Shown: positions 1 to 9,118, counted from the first letter of the stretch. The stretch: DNA of 64,000 nt from CAVZGO01 sp963774935 (GCA_963774935.1 CAVZGO010000007.1:186001-250000), one strand, 5' to 3'. Numbers and translations are program-made. Notes: generated from the sequence alone by a model not told the origin.

Positions 1-135
1 TTAGGAGTCGTTGTGCCCCCAGAATGGCACTGGCCAATTACGACAGGCGATCTTTTAATCGGCCGAGATATTTTATGCTACTTTACCTTTTTTTGTGACG
101 GGCCGAACACCAGCTTCTCGCTAGAAGAGCCATGA
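1..135 (+). CDS. C-terminal fragment of a retropepsin-like aspartyl protease
   Basis: The window opens inside an open frame that stops with TGA at 133-135. The 44 visible residues contain LLIGRDIL followed by an FxxxCDGPNTSFSLE tail. A hydrophobic-GRD/N-hydrophobic segment followed by a closing beta strand is the C-terminal signature of clan AA (retropepsin-like) aspartic proteases, including the cellular single-domain forms. The catalytic DTG/DSG motif would lie upstream, outside the window, so activity cannot be judged. The next gene begins about 8 bases later, so the two are probably co-transcribed. Confidence 0.6.
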   Translation, partial: LGVVVPPEWHWPITTGDLLIGRDILCYFTFFCDGPNTSFSLEEP

Positions 136-142
136 CACCACA

Positions 143-871
143 TTGTCCAAACCAGGTACAGTGATGTGCATTAATCCTGAGGAAGTGCGCACCACAATCA
201 CAAAAAATCAAAGCCTCAGTTATGGATTAACCCTGGTAGCTGGTTTACCCCTACCAACACAACTCAGCCGCAAAATTCAACAGGTACAGGCACATCTAGA
301 GAATAGCCTTGAAGGACGTTTCAATTGGTATCAGCCAACACAAATGCACGTTACTTTATCTGCGCTGTTGCGTGGGCGATACCGACAATTCCCACCTCTT
401 GAAAGAAACGATTTACCATCCAACATCGACACTTTTTTCAAGGAGTTCCAAGATTTCCTGGTCACACAGGCGCCTCTGCAAATCCAGTGGCATGAATTTA
501 ATCTGATGCCGAATGGACTATTGATATGTCGTGCACAATGTGGCGAGGGATTTACTGACCGCTTGATTGATTTACTCTGGAAATATCCTACCTTTAACCT
601 ACATCAAAAACACCCGTATGACCTGCACCTGACAATTGGCTACCTTACTACCCCTGAACCATTCTTAAATGCTAAGGAAGGATATCTCTTTAAAAAGACA
701 CTATTAAACTTGCAGGAAGATGAAATGGAAACTTACCAGGTAGATCGAGTTTGGTTAATTCACTATGCTAACCGTACATTGAACTCAATATTAGGGAAGA
801 TTTCTTTTATTCTCGGAAAACAAGCGCCGATGAAGAGCGAGCACATTCTCCACCTACTCCAGATTAAATAA
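143..871 (+). CDS. 2H phosphoesterase-like (2'-5' RNA ligase-like) protein
   Basis: This 242-residue protein carries two H-x-T-hydrophobic motifs, HVTL at residues 69-72 and HLTI at 162-165, about 93 residues apart. That pattern defines the 2H phosphoesterase superfamily (RNA ligase LigT/ThpR, cyclic phosphodiesterases). The two histidines would act as acid and base on 2',3'-cyclic or 2'-5' phosphodiester bonds; the substrate cannot be named. The first possible start is TTG at 143; GTG 161 and ATG 164 are in-frame alternatives, and no clear Shine-Dalgarno (SD) sequence separates them. Base composition is visibly more AT-rich than the neighbours. The gene directly follows the protease-like reading frame. 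Confidence 0.6.
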   Translation: MSKPGTVMCINPEEVRTTITKNQSLSYGLTLVAGLPLPTQLSRKIQQVQAHLENSLEGRFNWYQPTQMHVTLSALLRGRYRQFPPLERNDLPSNIDTFFKEFQDFLVTQAPLQIQWHEFNLMPNGLLICRAQCGEGFTDRLIDLLWKYPTFNLHQKHPYDLHLTIGYLTTPEPFLNAKEGYLFKKTLLNLQEDEMETYQVDRVWLIHYANRTLNSILGKISFILGKQAPMKSEHILHLLQIK

Positions 872-884
872 CCTGACGAATATT

Positions 885-1121
885 TCAATCCTCCCACAAA
901 TTCGCAATGCTGCGCACCACACCAAATAATAATACGCCGATTTTCATGCCTTCGCGGGTTGAGAACTCCGGTCGATTCCCCGTCCGTTCGGAATTTTTCA
1001 CCAGCAGGAAGGCGGCTAGCAAACCAACAGACGCTCCCAGCACTCCACCTAACGCCAGGGTCTTCGCCTGCCAGTTGGTGCTAACTTCATCTTGTTTCAC
1101 CTGGATTTCTTTTTGTGCCAT
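885..1121 (-). CDS. Small single-pass membrane protein of unknown function
   Basis: I do not recognise the family. The protein has about 78 residues: a polar N-terminus rich in Lys/Gln, a Gly/Ala/Leu membrane segment (about residues 23-43), a charged stretch (RTGNRPEFSTREG) and a second weakly hydrophobic stretch before a WED terminus. ATG at 1121 is preferred over the TTG two codons upstream because AGGAG lies six bases before it. It lies about 30 bases downstream of another minus-strand membrane-protein gene, so the two are probably one transcript. It converges with the 2H phosphoesterase gene across a 13-base gap. Confidence 0.5.
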   Translation of the reverse strand: MAQKEIQVKQDEVSTNWQAKTLALGGVLGASVGLLAAFLLVKNSERTGNRPEFSTREGMKIGVLLFGVVRSIANLWED

Positions 1122-1151
1122 AGCCAACTCCTGAACCAGAGTAATTTTTGG

Positions 1152-1592
1152 TTAGAACCGTAAAACTTGCCTCAAACTGCGCCGGAGTGCACGTGCCGAA
1201 GCATTATATTCTTTGGTACGTATCAGTGGTTTGACCAGAGAATTATCGATGCGTGTAACGCGTAGCTGCACATTTAGCAGAAAATAATGGACTCGTAACA
1301 TAAGTCCTGGCAAGGCGTGAATTAATTTCAACACACCATAAACCGTAAAGCCCATCAGCACGAGGGTGATCAATCCAAAGAACAACATTGGCACAATCAA
1401 AGTGATCAATGATGCATCTGCCATCTGGCTTGCTGTGCCAGAAGATACCGTGGCAGTGAGACCAGCCAGCGTTAAGACGATTAACCCAGCGACGATGACA
1501 GGGATTGTAATTTGCCAGAGAACTTCGTGACGGTGTTTCTGGTAGGTAACGGGATTGCGGTCAGAACCGGTGGAAACAGGATTTTGCGCCAT
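1152..1592 (-). CDS. Multi-pass membrane protein of unknown function
   Basis: A 146-residue protein with a polar N-terminus (about 25 residues), two strong membrane segments (about residues 29-50 and 64-90), a possible third amphipathic segment and a basic C-terminus ending RALRRSLRQVLRF. No family is recognised. It is the first gene of a two-gene minus-strand unit with the small membrane protein at 885-1121. It is divergent from the formiminotransferase-cyclodeaminase gene; the 109-base gap between them must hold both promoters. Confidence 0.5.
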   Translation of the reverse strand: MAQNPVSTGSDRNPVTYQKHRHEVLWQITIPVIVAGLIVLTLAGLTATVSSGTASQMADASLITLIVPMLFFGLITLVLMGFTVYGVLKLIHALPGLMLRVHYFLLNVQLRVTRIDNSLVKPLIRTKEYNASARALRRSLRQVLRF

Positions 1593-1667
1593 TCCTCTAC
1601 TATTTTAACACGGATTGATAAACTGCTTTGATTAAGAAAACACAGCAGGATCAGGCAGGCAGGGGAG

Positions 1668-1673
1668 TATAAT
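1668..1673 (+). promoter_or_regulatory. -10 element for the FTCD/CapA/dcd unit
   Basis: A perfect TATAAT lies 28 bases upstream of the ATG at 1702. Transcription would start near 1680, leaving a short leader that contains a GAGG SD. No good -35 hexamer is seen at the usual spacing. Confidence 0.4.
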
Positions 1674-1701
1674 GGGCGCATATTTTTTCTCGAGGTTAAT
1701 C

Positions 1702-3237
1702 ATGCCAAACTCCATCGTGGAATGCATCGCCAATTTTTCTGATGCCCGGCGCCCGCAAGTGATCGAGCAGATTATTTCTGCTATCCAATCGGTTAATGGT
1801 GTCAACCTGCTGGATCGCCACTCGGACCTGGACCACAACCGGACTGTGCTGACATTCGTTGGCGCGCCCGACGAGGTCGAGGAAGCAGCATTTCGCGCAA
1901 TTGCCCGCGCCGCCGAGTTAATCAACCTGGATCAACACACTGGCGAGCACCCTCGTATTGGCGCGACCGATGTGGTGCCATTTGTACCTATCTCGGGAGT
2001 AGAGATGGCTGATTGCATTTTAATGGCACGCCGACTTGGTCAGCGCGTCGGAAACGAGCTGAGCATTCCGGTTTATCTCTACGAAGCCGCCGCATCCCGC
2101 CCTGAACGCCAAAACCTGGAAAACATTCGCCGTGGTGAATATGAAGCGCTTAAAGGAGAAATCGCCACACAGCCAGATCGTGCTCCCGATTTTGGCCCAG
2201 CTCGACTCGGGACAGCCGGCGCGACGGTAATCGGGGCTCGCCAGCCGCTGATCGCTTTTAACGTCTATCTCACTTCAAGTGATGTTAGTATCGCGAAGAA
2301 AATAGCCCGCACGATCCGACATTCTTCCGGGGGCTTGCGCTATGTGAAAGGCTTGGGGCTGCTGGTAGAAGGACAGGCACAGGTTTCAATGAACCTGACT
2401 AACTTCCACGACACTCCACTGGCACAGGTAGTCGAAATGATCCGCCGTGAAGCAGCCCGTTACGGCTGCGCCATCCATCATTGCGAGCTGGTGGGGTTAA
2501 TTCCGCAAGAAGCGCTTACAAACGCCGCACAATGGTATTTGCAGCTTGACGATTTCGAACCGGAGCAAATCCTGGAACACCGACTGGCGGCAGCCGGTAC
2601 CGAGCAAACCGCTCAATCAGAAACAACTTTCCTGGATGAGCTAGCCGCAGGAACACCAGCCCCTGGTGGGGGTTCAGCAGCCGCCTACAGCGGGGCAGCC
2701 GGTGCTGCGCTGGTTTCAATGGTCGCCCGATTGACCATCGGCAAGAAAAAATATGCCTCGGTCGAAGCACAAATGTTGACTCTTCTGGAGAGCGCAGAAA
2801 CATTGCGAAAAGAGCTTACCGAGGCTATCCAGCGCGACGCTGCAGCATTTCAAGGAGTGATGGCAGCATTCAAATTACCTAAAGATACACCCGAAGAACA
2901 AGTCATCCGCAACCAGGCAGTGGAAGCAGCCACCCTGACCGCCATTCAGGTGCCTCTGGAAGTAGCTGAAAAAGCCGTCAATGTGCTGACATTGGCTGCC
3001 CAGGTGGTCGGCGATGGCAATTTGAATGCAATCAGCGATGGCGCCAGCGGGGCAGCACTGGCACGAGCAGCGTTAACCAGCGCAGGTTATAACGTGCGCA
3101 TTAACGCTGCCAGCCTCCAAAACCTGGCATTGGGAGAAACCGCGTTGAGACGAGTGAGTGAGCTGGAAGAACAAGCCGATGGTCTGGAAGCACAGATTCG
3201 AGCAGACCTGGCTAAACGAGGAGGCTTTTCTTTCTAA
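1702..3237 (+). CDS. Formiminotransferase-cyclodeaminase (FTCD)
   Basis: Bifunctional folate enzyme. It moves the formimino group from formiminoglutamate to tetrahydrofolate and then deaminates 5-formimino-THF to 5,10-methenyl-THF. Residues 1 to about 300 form the formiminotransferase domain (opening IVECIANFSD; EHPRIGATDVVPF with His83 at the place of the catalytic His of mammalian FTCD). After a short linker, residues from about 307 form the cyclodeaminase domain, opening DELAAGTPAPGGGSAAA. ATG 1702 is chosen over 1672 because of GAGG just upstream and the start of homology. Length 511 fits fused FTCD. The stop overlaps the next ATG by one base (TAATG), implying translational coupling. Confidence 0.9.
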   Translation: MPNSIVECIANFSDARRPQVIEQIISAIQSVNGVNLLDRHSDLDHNRTVLTFVGAPDEVEEAAFRAIARAAELINLDQHTGEHPRIGATDVVPFVPISGVEMADCILMARRLGQRVGNELSIPVYLYEAAASRPERQNLENIRRGEYEALKGEIATQPDRAPDFGPARLGTAGATVIGARQPLIAFNVYLTSSDVSIAKKIARTIRHSSGGLRYVKGLGLLVEGQAQVSMNLTNFHDTPLAQVVEMIRREAARYGCAIHHCELVGLIPQEALTNAAQWYLQLDDFEPEQILEHRLAAAGTEQTAQSETTFLDELAAGTPAPGGGSAAAYSGAAGAALVSMVARLTIGKKKYASVEAQMLTLLESAETLRKELTEAIQRDAAAFQGVMAAFKLPKDTPEEQVIRNQAVEAATLTAIQVPLEVAEKAVNVLTLAAQVVGDGNLNAISDGASGAALARAALTSAGYNVRINAASLQNLALGETALRRVSELEEQADGLEAQIRADLAKRGGFSF

Positions 3238-4988
3238 TGCACATTCCTCGATCCTTACAAAACAATGCAAGTTCGTTAGTTATTGTTGTCGTCATTATAA
3301 ATATTCTGATTTCGGGCTGCTCAGGGGCTGGCACCAACCCTGGCGTCCAGGCAGAGCCACAAGCTGGAGGTGCACCTACATCCGCCGAGATAAGACAGGC
3401 TACTGGTGCCCAGATTACGAATCCGATTGGTACCAGCGCTACCCCCTTCCAACCGGTTGCGAACACAGCCACGACAGCGCCCACCTCTACTCCAGTTCCA
3501 AGCCCCACATCTGCAGTGCCAACCACATGGCTGGCTCCTTACCTGCCGGAGGCAGTCAGGGTTGCGCTACCTGCCGGGCTGCAGACAGTTGACAATGCCG
3601 AAGGGGTAGACCTGCGTGTGGAGGTCAGCCAGGACCAGCCGCTGGCAGAGTGGGTCTACGCGGTCGTTGCGCCGTTTCCTACCATCACAGATGGCGTATC
3701 GCAGGATGAATTACAAAATGCCTGGCGAGGCCAGGGCGAAGGTGATTTTGCCGGTGTGCCACTGCTGGTAGACGAGCAGACCCTGGGTGTTTTTACAGCC
3801 CTGTGGGGCGCACCTGGCAGTACCAGTGTCCAGGTCGTGCCTTCCGAGCAAATGCTCGACTACGCCTGGGGTCACCAGCCAAGCTGGGCAATTGTCCCTT
3901 TCGAAGAGCTACAGCCGCGTTGGAAAGTCCTGCAAGTGGATGGGCAATCGCCGCTGTGGAAAGAATTTGATCCAGCGGTGTATCCTCTGACCGTTCAATT
4001 CGGATTTACCGGTACACCTGAAGCCCTGGCTCGCATACAACTCCCCAGCCCGGTGCTCTCCAATCGCGATGCACAAAAAATGGCTACTGTGATCTTAACC
4101 GGGGTCACAGCGCTGGTGCGCGCCACCGCCGAGACGATGCGCCGGCGCGGGCTGACTTATCCTGCAAAGGATATCGGCACTATCATGCGTGCAGCAGACA
4201 TCGCACACGTCAGCAATGAAATCCCCTTCGACCCCAATTGCCCGCAGCCAGATCCCTACCAGCAGACGCTGGTCTTCTGCAGCCGTCCAGAGTACATTCA
4301 GCTCCTGGAAGAAATCGGCACCGATGTGGTGGAGCTGACCGGCGATCATTTTGCCGATTTTGGCTCGGACGCCATGCGCTATACCCTGGCGATGTATCAG
4401 GAGCGGAACTGGCCATATTATGGGGGAGGAGCTAACCGGGAGGAGGCACGTCAAGCCACAACCTTCGATGTCAATGGGAATAAGATTGCCTTTATCGGCT
4501 GCAATGGCAAAGGTAAGCCTTATGCAACAGCTAGCGAAACCCAGCCCGGCGCAGTCATTTGCGACTTTGACTGGCTGAGCGGTGAAATTGCCCGGTTGCG
4601 CCAGGAAGGCTATAATGTCATCTTCACCTCCCAGCACTTCGAGTATTACACCTATAAAGCACAGCCACCGCTGATCAAGGATTTCAGGGCGATGGCAGAT
4701 GCCGGTGCGACGATTGTCAGTGGCAGCCAGGCTCACCAGCCGCATGGGATGGAGTTTTACGGCAACACGTTCATCCACTATGGTCTGGGTAACCTGTTCT
4801 TTGACCAGCATTTCATGGGATTGCCAACCAGCCAGGGCTTTCTGGATCGTTACGTCTTTTACGATAACCGGTTGATCAGCGTCGAACCAATCGGAATTTA
4901 CTTTGTTGACCTGGCCAGGCCACGGCTAATGACCGCTGAAGAGCGCGCCGATCTGCTGCGAACGATATTCAATGCCAGTGGTTGGTAG
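3237..4988 (+). CDS. CapA-family lipoprotein (poly-gamma-glutamate capsule type)
   Basis: The protein opens with a hydrophobic signal peptide and a lipobox ending ISGC (Cys28), so it is probably a membrane-anchored lipoprotein. A Thr/Pro-rich linker follows (about residues 65-95), then a roughly 200-residue domain of unclear function. From about residue 300 there is a CapA-type metallophosphatase-like domain: DIGTIMRAADIAHVSNE, ELTGDHFADFG, SGSQAHQPHGMEF and HYGLGNLFFDQ. The HxP/H and N-rich motifs match PGA_cap proteins. No capB/capC genes are nearby, so capsule synthesis itself is not supported. It overlaps the FTCD stop by one base and precedes dcd by 41 bases. Confidence 0.75.
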   Translation: MHIPRSLQNNASSLVIVVVIINILISGCSGAGTNPGVQAEPQAGGAPTSAEIRQATGAQITNPIGTSATPFQPVANTATTAPTSTPVPSPTSAVPTTWLAPYLPEAVRVALPAGLQTVDNAEGVDLRVEVSQDQPLAEWVYAVVAPFPTITDGVSQDELQNAWRGQGEGDFAGVPLLVDEQTLGVFTALWGAPGSTSVQVVPSEQMLDYAWGHQPSWAIVPFEELQPRWKVLQVDGQSPLWKEFDPAVYPLTVQFGFTGTPEALARIQLPSPVLSNRDAQKMATVILTGVTALVRATAETMRRRGLTYPAKDIGTIMRAADIAHVSNEIPFDPNCPQPDPYQQTLVFCSRPEYIQLLEEIGTDVVELTGDHFADFGSDAMRYTLAMYQERNWPYYGGGANREEARQATTFDVNGNKIAFIGCNGKGKPYATASETQPGAVICDFDWLSGEIARLRQEGYNVIFTSQHFEYYTYKAQPPLIKDFRAMADAGATIVSGSQAHQPHGMEFYGNTFIHYGLGNLFFDQHFMGLPTSQGFLDRYVFYDNRLISVEPIGIYFVDLARPRLMTAEERADLLRTIFNASGW

Positions 4989-5029
4989 TGTTTTTACGAA
5001 TTTAGAACAATAATTAACAAGGAGATAAT

Positions 5030-5584
5030 ATGGGAATTAAACCGGATCGCTGGATTCGCAAGATGGCGCGTGAGCATCACATGATCGAACCTTTCGCAGA
5101 CAGCCAGGTGCGCAATGGTGTGATCTCTTATGGTGTATCTTCTTATGGGTATGACATCCGTGTAGCGGATGAGTTTAAAATTTTTACCAATGTCTATTCA
5201 GCAATTGTCGACCCGAAGAACTTCGATCCGAAATCGATGGTAGATTATATAGGTGAGGTATGCATCATCCCGCCTAATTCATTTGCACTGGCACGCACGG
5301 TGGAATATTTTCACATCCCGCGCAGTGTGCTAACCATTTGTGTAGGGAAGAGCACTTACGCACGCTGCGGTATCATCGTCAATGTCACGCCATTCGAGCC
5401 CGAGTGGGAGGGTTTTGTTACCCTGGAAATATCTAACACCACCCCTCTGCCAGCAAAAATCTATGCCAATGAAGGCATTGCCCAGGTGCTATTCTTCCAG
5501 GCTGAGGAAGAATGTGAAATTTCTTACGCTGACAAGAAGGGCAAGTATCAAAAACAGCAATCGATTGAGCTGCCCAAATTATAG
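5030..5584 (+). CDS. dcd: dCTP deaminase
   Basis: Converts dCTP to dUTP, feeding dTMP synthesis. The 184-residue sequence is collinear with the Campylobacter-type Dcd: MGIKPDRWIRKMA start, SYGVSSYGYDIRV, CVGKSTYARCGIIVNVTPFE, and the catalytic-Glu segment FVTLEISNTTPLPAKIYANE with downstream GIAQVLF. ATG 5030 has a strong SD (AAGGAG, about seven bases away). It is the last gene of the FTCD-CapA-dcd run and is followed by a perfect hairpin. Confidence 0.95.
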   Translation: MGIKPDRWIRKMAREHHMIEPFADSQVRNGVISYGVSSYGYDIRVADEFKIFTNVYSAIVDPKNFDPKSMVDYIGEVCIIPPNSFALARTVEYFHIPRSVLTICVGKSTYARCGIIVNVTPFEPEWEGFVTLEISNTTPLPAKIYANEGIAQVLFFQAEEECEISYADKKGKYQKQQSIELPKL

Positions 5585-5587
5585 GTG

Positions 5588-5631
5588 ATATCGGAATAAG
5601 CCTGGCAATCAGCAGGAGCTTATTCCGATAT
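5588..5631. terminator. Candidate bidirectional terminator between dcd and the aminotransferase
   Basis: A perfect 14-bp inverted repeat (5588-5601 and 5618-5631; arm ATATCGGAATAAGC) with a 16-base loop lies between convergent genes. One arm overlaps the last codons of the minus-strand aminotransferase. The following T-rich tract is short, so strength is uncertain. Confidence 0.55.
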
Positions 5632-6801
5632 TAATTTTAACGCCCCGGCTATTCGCTCAACTGCACTGAGCAGGTTTTTCATAGAATTGGCAAAACACAG
5701 GCGCAGGTAACCTTCACCATATCGCCCAAACGAGGTACCCGGTAGGACCGCAACACTGGCTTCTTCCAACAAGTAATCTGCCAGCCAATCTGAGGTGCGA
5801 CCGTAAGCGGTAATATTGGGGAATACGTAAAAGGCACCCTGGGGCAACAGGCAGCGCATGCCTGGAATCTGGTTCAATCCAGCCACCAGAGCGTCCCGGC
5901 GACGACGGTATTCTGCCACCACCAACTCTACCTGCTGTTGATCTCCGTGCAGCGCCTCGATTCCCGCCAGTTGGGTGAAATGGGCGGTACAGCCAACCGA
6001 ATGGGTGATCAACAGCTCGACGCGCTCGGCTAACTCCGCCGGCATGATGCCGTATCCCAATCTCCAACCAGTCATGGCATAAGTCTTGGAAAAGCCATCG
6101 CAGATAATCGTACGTCCCTGCATTCCGGGCAGGCTGACAATGCTGGGCGCCGGTTCTTCGTACGACAGGCGCGAGTATATTTCATCCGAAAGCACCCACA
6201 GGTCGTGGCGCATAGCAGCTTCAGCGATGTGCTGCAGGGCTGACAAAGGCAGCACCCCGCCAGTAGGATTGCTGGGTGAATTTATGACCACCATGCGCGT
6301 GCGTGGGCTGAGCAAGCGGTCGAAAGCCTGCAGATCGAAGGAAAAACCGTCCTCTTCACTGAGCGGCACCGGCACAGGAATACCGCCGGCCACCTCGATC
6401 ATAGATTTATACGTAGGAAAACCCGGATCAGGATATAGAACTTCGTCGCCTGGTCGTACCAGCGCCAGGGTAGGGAAGAACAGAGCCGGCTTGGCGCCGG
6501 GACCTACTACTACCTGGTCCGGCTGGAAAGTCAAACCAAGGCGAGCGCTAGCATCAGCAGCAATAGCCTGGCGCAGAGCAGGCATGCCCGCTGAAGGCGT
6601 ATAGCGTGTCTTACCTTCCTGGATAGCCTGGATGCCAGCCTGCACGACGTTAGGAAACGTGGTGATATCCGGTTGACCGAGCTCAAGGTGGATGATATTA
6701 CGCCCGGCGGCTTCCATGGCTTGGGCGCGCGCCAGCATGTGGTAGGCGCCTTCGGGGGCTAAACCGAGCACACGATCGGCAAAATTGGTAGTAGGGGACA
6801 T
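5620..6801 (-). CDS. PLP-dependent class I/II aminotransferase (AspC-like)
   Basis: A fold-type I aminotransferase of 393 residues, the family's usual length. Visible landmarks: ELGQPDITTFP near the N-terminus, NSPSNPTGG (PLP and substrate contact), SDEIYSRLSYE, and the Schiff-base lysine in GFSKTYAMTGWRLGYG, plus the C-terminal Arg region YLRLCFANS. Substrate is not certain; aspartate or a broad amino-acid specificity is usual for this branch. GGAG lies seven bases before ATG 6801, and a TATAAT-like -10 sits at 6858-6863 on the minus strand. Probably a single-gene transcript. Confidence 0.85.
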   Translation of the reverse strand: MSPTTNFADRVLGLAPEGAYHMLARAQAMEAAGRNIIHLELGQPDITTFPNVVQAGIQAIQEGKTRYTPSAGMPALRQAIAADASARLGLTFQPDQVVVGPGAKPALFFPTLALVRPGDEVLYPDPGFPTYKSMIEVAGGIPVPVPLSEEDGFSFDLQAFDRLLSPRTRMVVINSPSNPTGGVLPLSALQHIAEAAMRHDLWVLSDEIYSRLSYEEPAPSIVSLPGMQGRTIICDGFSKTYAMTGWRLGYGIMPAELAERVELLITHSVGCTAHFTQLAGIEALHGDQQQVELVVAEYRRRRDALVAGLNQIPGMRCLLPQGAFYVFPNITAYGRTSDWLADYLLEEASVAVLPGTSFGRYGEGYLRLCFANSMKNLLSAVERIAGALKLISE

Positions 6802-6969
6802 TGGATACTCCGATTATGATAATGAAGTTGAGAAATTCAACAACCAAATGATGGATAATTATACCTGGCAGGAGTTGCGTCATTGGCTACGATGGACAAA
6901 CCCGGTAATTATCAATAATCATTAAACGCAAATACCGAGGGACTGGATTAGCTCGCCAGGCGATTGGTG

Positions 6970-8205
6970 TTAGGGAGTCTTAAAGGTAAACCGCCAGACA
7001 TCAGCCTGGGGTTTTTCCACCTGCGATGCCAGACCCATCATCACATACCAGGTGCTGCCGGGCTTGTAAGGAAATGGTGTCCCATCCTCATATGTCAGGT
7101 AGATCACGCTGTCACCTGCCGGACGGTTCCACAACACCTGAAAAACCTGACCATCTCGAACGGCATAGGCTGTCCCGCTGCCTGAGACCTGGATATCCAC
7201 CATAGCCTTGCCAGTCTCTGGCTTGACCATGTCGTGCGGTGCTAGAAGCATCACAACATTATCCGCTGCGACCTGCTCACCGGTCAAGCCATCCATCAGC
7301 GCGGCATATCCCTCTCCTTGCCCGCTATCATCCTCCTGTGTATCTTGATAGCGCAGGTAGCGCTCGGTCTGCGGGTCGTAATCCCAGCGAGTGTAAGCGC
7401 TAATCGAATAACGATTGAAAATCCTTTGGGCAGGTTGCCCACCGGCAGGAATCCTTGCATCGAACAGCATCCCATCCAGGTTCTGAGGGGAGGTATCAAC
7501 ACCCAGGCTGGACGCATACTGCTCCAGCTCACTGGTGTTAGTGAAGAGGTAGTTGAAGCCGTTGGGATCCACCCGGCACATTGGCGGGCAGTGATTCGCG
7601 CCTTCCAGAATCAGCTGGTCGGAAAAATAGGCATTAAACAACTGTTCCAGGATGCGCCGGTCGGCGCCGCCAAAGGCAAAAATTGGCTTATACATTTGCA
7701 TGATCTGCCCATCGAACAGGCGCGCTGAACGAATGGGGCCAACCTGATCAGCATCTTTGCTTAGAAAGATGGCATTCAGGCGCGTCAGACCGTCATTTTG
7801 AAGGAAATCAAACACGATATCTGCCTTTGAGACCCCCCACGGTGGACGCTGCGTGCGCGGATAAAGTTGAATCTTTACCGCCAGCGGGCGCCGCTGCAGC
7901 AGAGCCGGGTCTTCCGCTGGCTGACCGGTCAGCGGGCTGATATCCACGGGAAAGTTCACCGGCCCGAATACTGCAGGAGTGGGTGTTACAACCCGAGTTG
8001 GCGTGACCACCTCAGTTGGTTCAACTGTCGGTGTTTGGATTACTCTGGTTGCTGTGGCTGTCGCCAATGTATCGCTTGTAGTGACAACCTGGGGCGCCGG
8101 AATGGTTGGCGATGGTGCAGGCAAGCTCCTGCTGCATGCTGCAAGCCCAGCCAACGCCAGCCCGAGACAGCCAAGGATCTGGAAAATACGGATTTGTGCT
8201 CTCAT
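6970..8205 (-). CDS. DUF3048-domain lipoprotein (YerB-like)
   Basis: A secreted lipoprotein: signal peptide ending in a LAAC lipobox, a long Thr/Pro/Val linker, then the DUF3048 domain with PLTGQPAEDP, RPLAVKI, the hallmark GPIRSAR, and a C-terminal subdomain rich in aromatic residues (YLTYEDGTPFPYKPGSTWYVMM). The molecular role of the family is unknown; Bacillus YerB is the named relative. ATG 8205 (residue MRAQIRIF) gives a normal signal peptide; in-frame ATGs at 8217 and 8211 are alternatives. Starts further upstream would run into the divergent promoter at 8251-8279. It is divergent from the DUF2085 gene. Confidence 0.75.
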   Translation of the reverse strand: MRAQIRIFQILGCLGLALAGLAACSRSLPAPSPTIPAPQVVTTSDTLATATATRVIQTPTVEPTEVVTPTRVVTPTPAVFGPVNFPVDISPLTGQPAEDPALLQRRPLAVKIQLYPRTQRPPWGVSKADIVFDFLQNDGLTRLNAIFLSKDADQVGPIRSARLFDGQIMQMYKPIFAFGGADRRILEQLFNAYFSDQLILEGANHCPPMCRVDPNGFNYLFTNTSELEQYASSLGVDTSPQNLDGMLFDARIPAGGQPAQRIFNRYSISAYTRWDYDPQTERYLRYQDTQEDDSGQGEGYAALMDGLTGEQVAADNVVMLLAPHDMVKPETGKAMVDIQVSGSGTAYAVRDGQVFQVLWNRPAGDSVIYLTYEDGTPFPYKPGSTWYVMMGLASQVEKPQADVWRFTFKTP

Positions 8206-8250
8206 AGGCATAATCATACCAAAATTAGCCGCTTGTGTGGACATTCCTGG

Positions 8251-8279
8251 TTGGCAGATACCCAAAAACCCTCTATAAT
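8251..8279 (+). promoter_or_regulatory. Strong sigma-70-type promoter for the DUF2085 gene
   Basis: TTGGCA (8251-8256) and TATAAT (8274-8279) are separated by exactly 17 bases. The ATG at 8292 is only 13 bases after the -10, so the mRNA would have a leader of about six bases and no SD. Confidence 0.75.
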
Positions 8280-8291
8280 TCTTAAGCTATC

Positions 8292-9104
8292 ATGAAGGAA
8301 TCCACTTATTCATCCCGCCTGTCACTGCTGAAATGGGTGATTGTCTTGCTCGCTGCCGCGCTGCTCATTGGTTGGCTGCTGAAGACACCACCCGGGCTGC
8401 TTGGAAAAGCAGATGCGGTTGGTTACGCAGTTTGCCACCGCATCGATTTGCGGTCTTTTCACATCGGCGAACGACCACTGCCACTGTGTGCACGCTGCTC
8501 CGGTATGTACCTGGGAGCTCTGCTTGGGCTGACCTATCAGGCTATCATCAGCCGCCGGCGTGGTGGATTGCCACCTCGCTGGCTGGCTTGGCTGTTTGCC
8601 GGCTTGGCGCTGGCATTTGTAATTGATGGATTGAACTCATTTCTATCCTTCTTCCCAGAGGCACCGCAGCTTTACACGCCGCAAAACTGGTCCCGCCTGC
8701 TGACCGGCACCGGCATGGGACTTGCGATCGCTGCCTACCTGTACCCTGCATTTAACCAATCCGTCTGGCGTCGCTGGGACCCGCGCCCGGCATTGCAATA
8801 CCCCCGCCAGTTTATTATCCTGGTTCTGCTTGCGCTGGTATTAGATGCGCTGCTGCTTTCTGAGATCACGGCGATCCTCTACCTGCTTGCGCTGCTCAGC
8901 GCGCTGGGGGTGCTGGCCATTTTAACCATGACCTATACGGTTTTAGGCTTAATGCTGCTGCGCAGAGAGAATCGCATCGAAAATGTTGTACAATTAGTCA
9001 TTCCACTCACAGGTGGCTTTTGCCTGGCGATCGGGCAGATCATTCTGCTGGATATTCTGCGCTTCTGGTTGACGGGCACTTGGGATGGTTTTCATCTCGG
9101 TTAG
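8292..9104 (+). CDS. DUF2085 integral membrane protein
   Basis: A 270-residue protein with about six or seven predicted membrane helices. Early in the protein is the DUF2085 signature: VCHRIDLRSFHIGERPLPLC followed by ARCSGMYLGA, i.e. a conserved Cys-His and a CxxC pair between the first two helices, suggesting metal or redox chemistry at the membrane. Function of the family is not established. It is expressed from a near-consensus promoter with an almost absent leader. The DUF4126 gene follows after 14 bases with a strong SD, so the two form an operon. Confidence 0.7.
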   Translation: MKESTYSSRLSLLKWVIVLLAAALLIGWLLKTPPGLLGKADAVGYAVCHRIDLRSFHIGERPLPLCARCSGMYLGALLGLTYQAIISRRRGGLPPRWLAWLFAGLALAFVIDGLNSFLSFFPEAPQLYTPQNWSRLLTGTGMGLAIAAYLYPAFNQSVWRRWDPRPALQYPRQFIILVLLALVLDALLLSEITAILYLLALLSALGVLAILTMTYTVLGLMLLRRENRIENVVQLVIPLTGGFCLAIGQIILLDILRFWLTGTWDGFHLG

Positions 9105-9118
9105 GAGGAGAGAGAAAA

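Noticed and set aside
3158..3592. Plus-strand open frame of 144 codons
   Set aside because: Overlaps the end of FTCD and the lipoprotein start in another frame; cysteine- and tryptophan-rich translation looks random.
4095..4811. Minus-strand open frame of 238 codons
   Set aside because: Antisense to the CapA-like gene, which has clear motifs; no SD or motif in the antisense frame.
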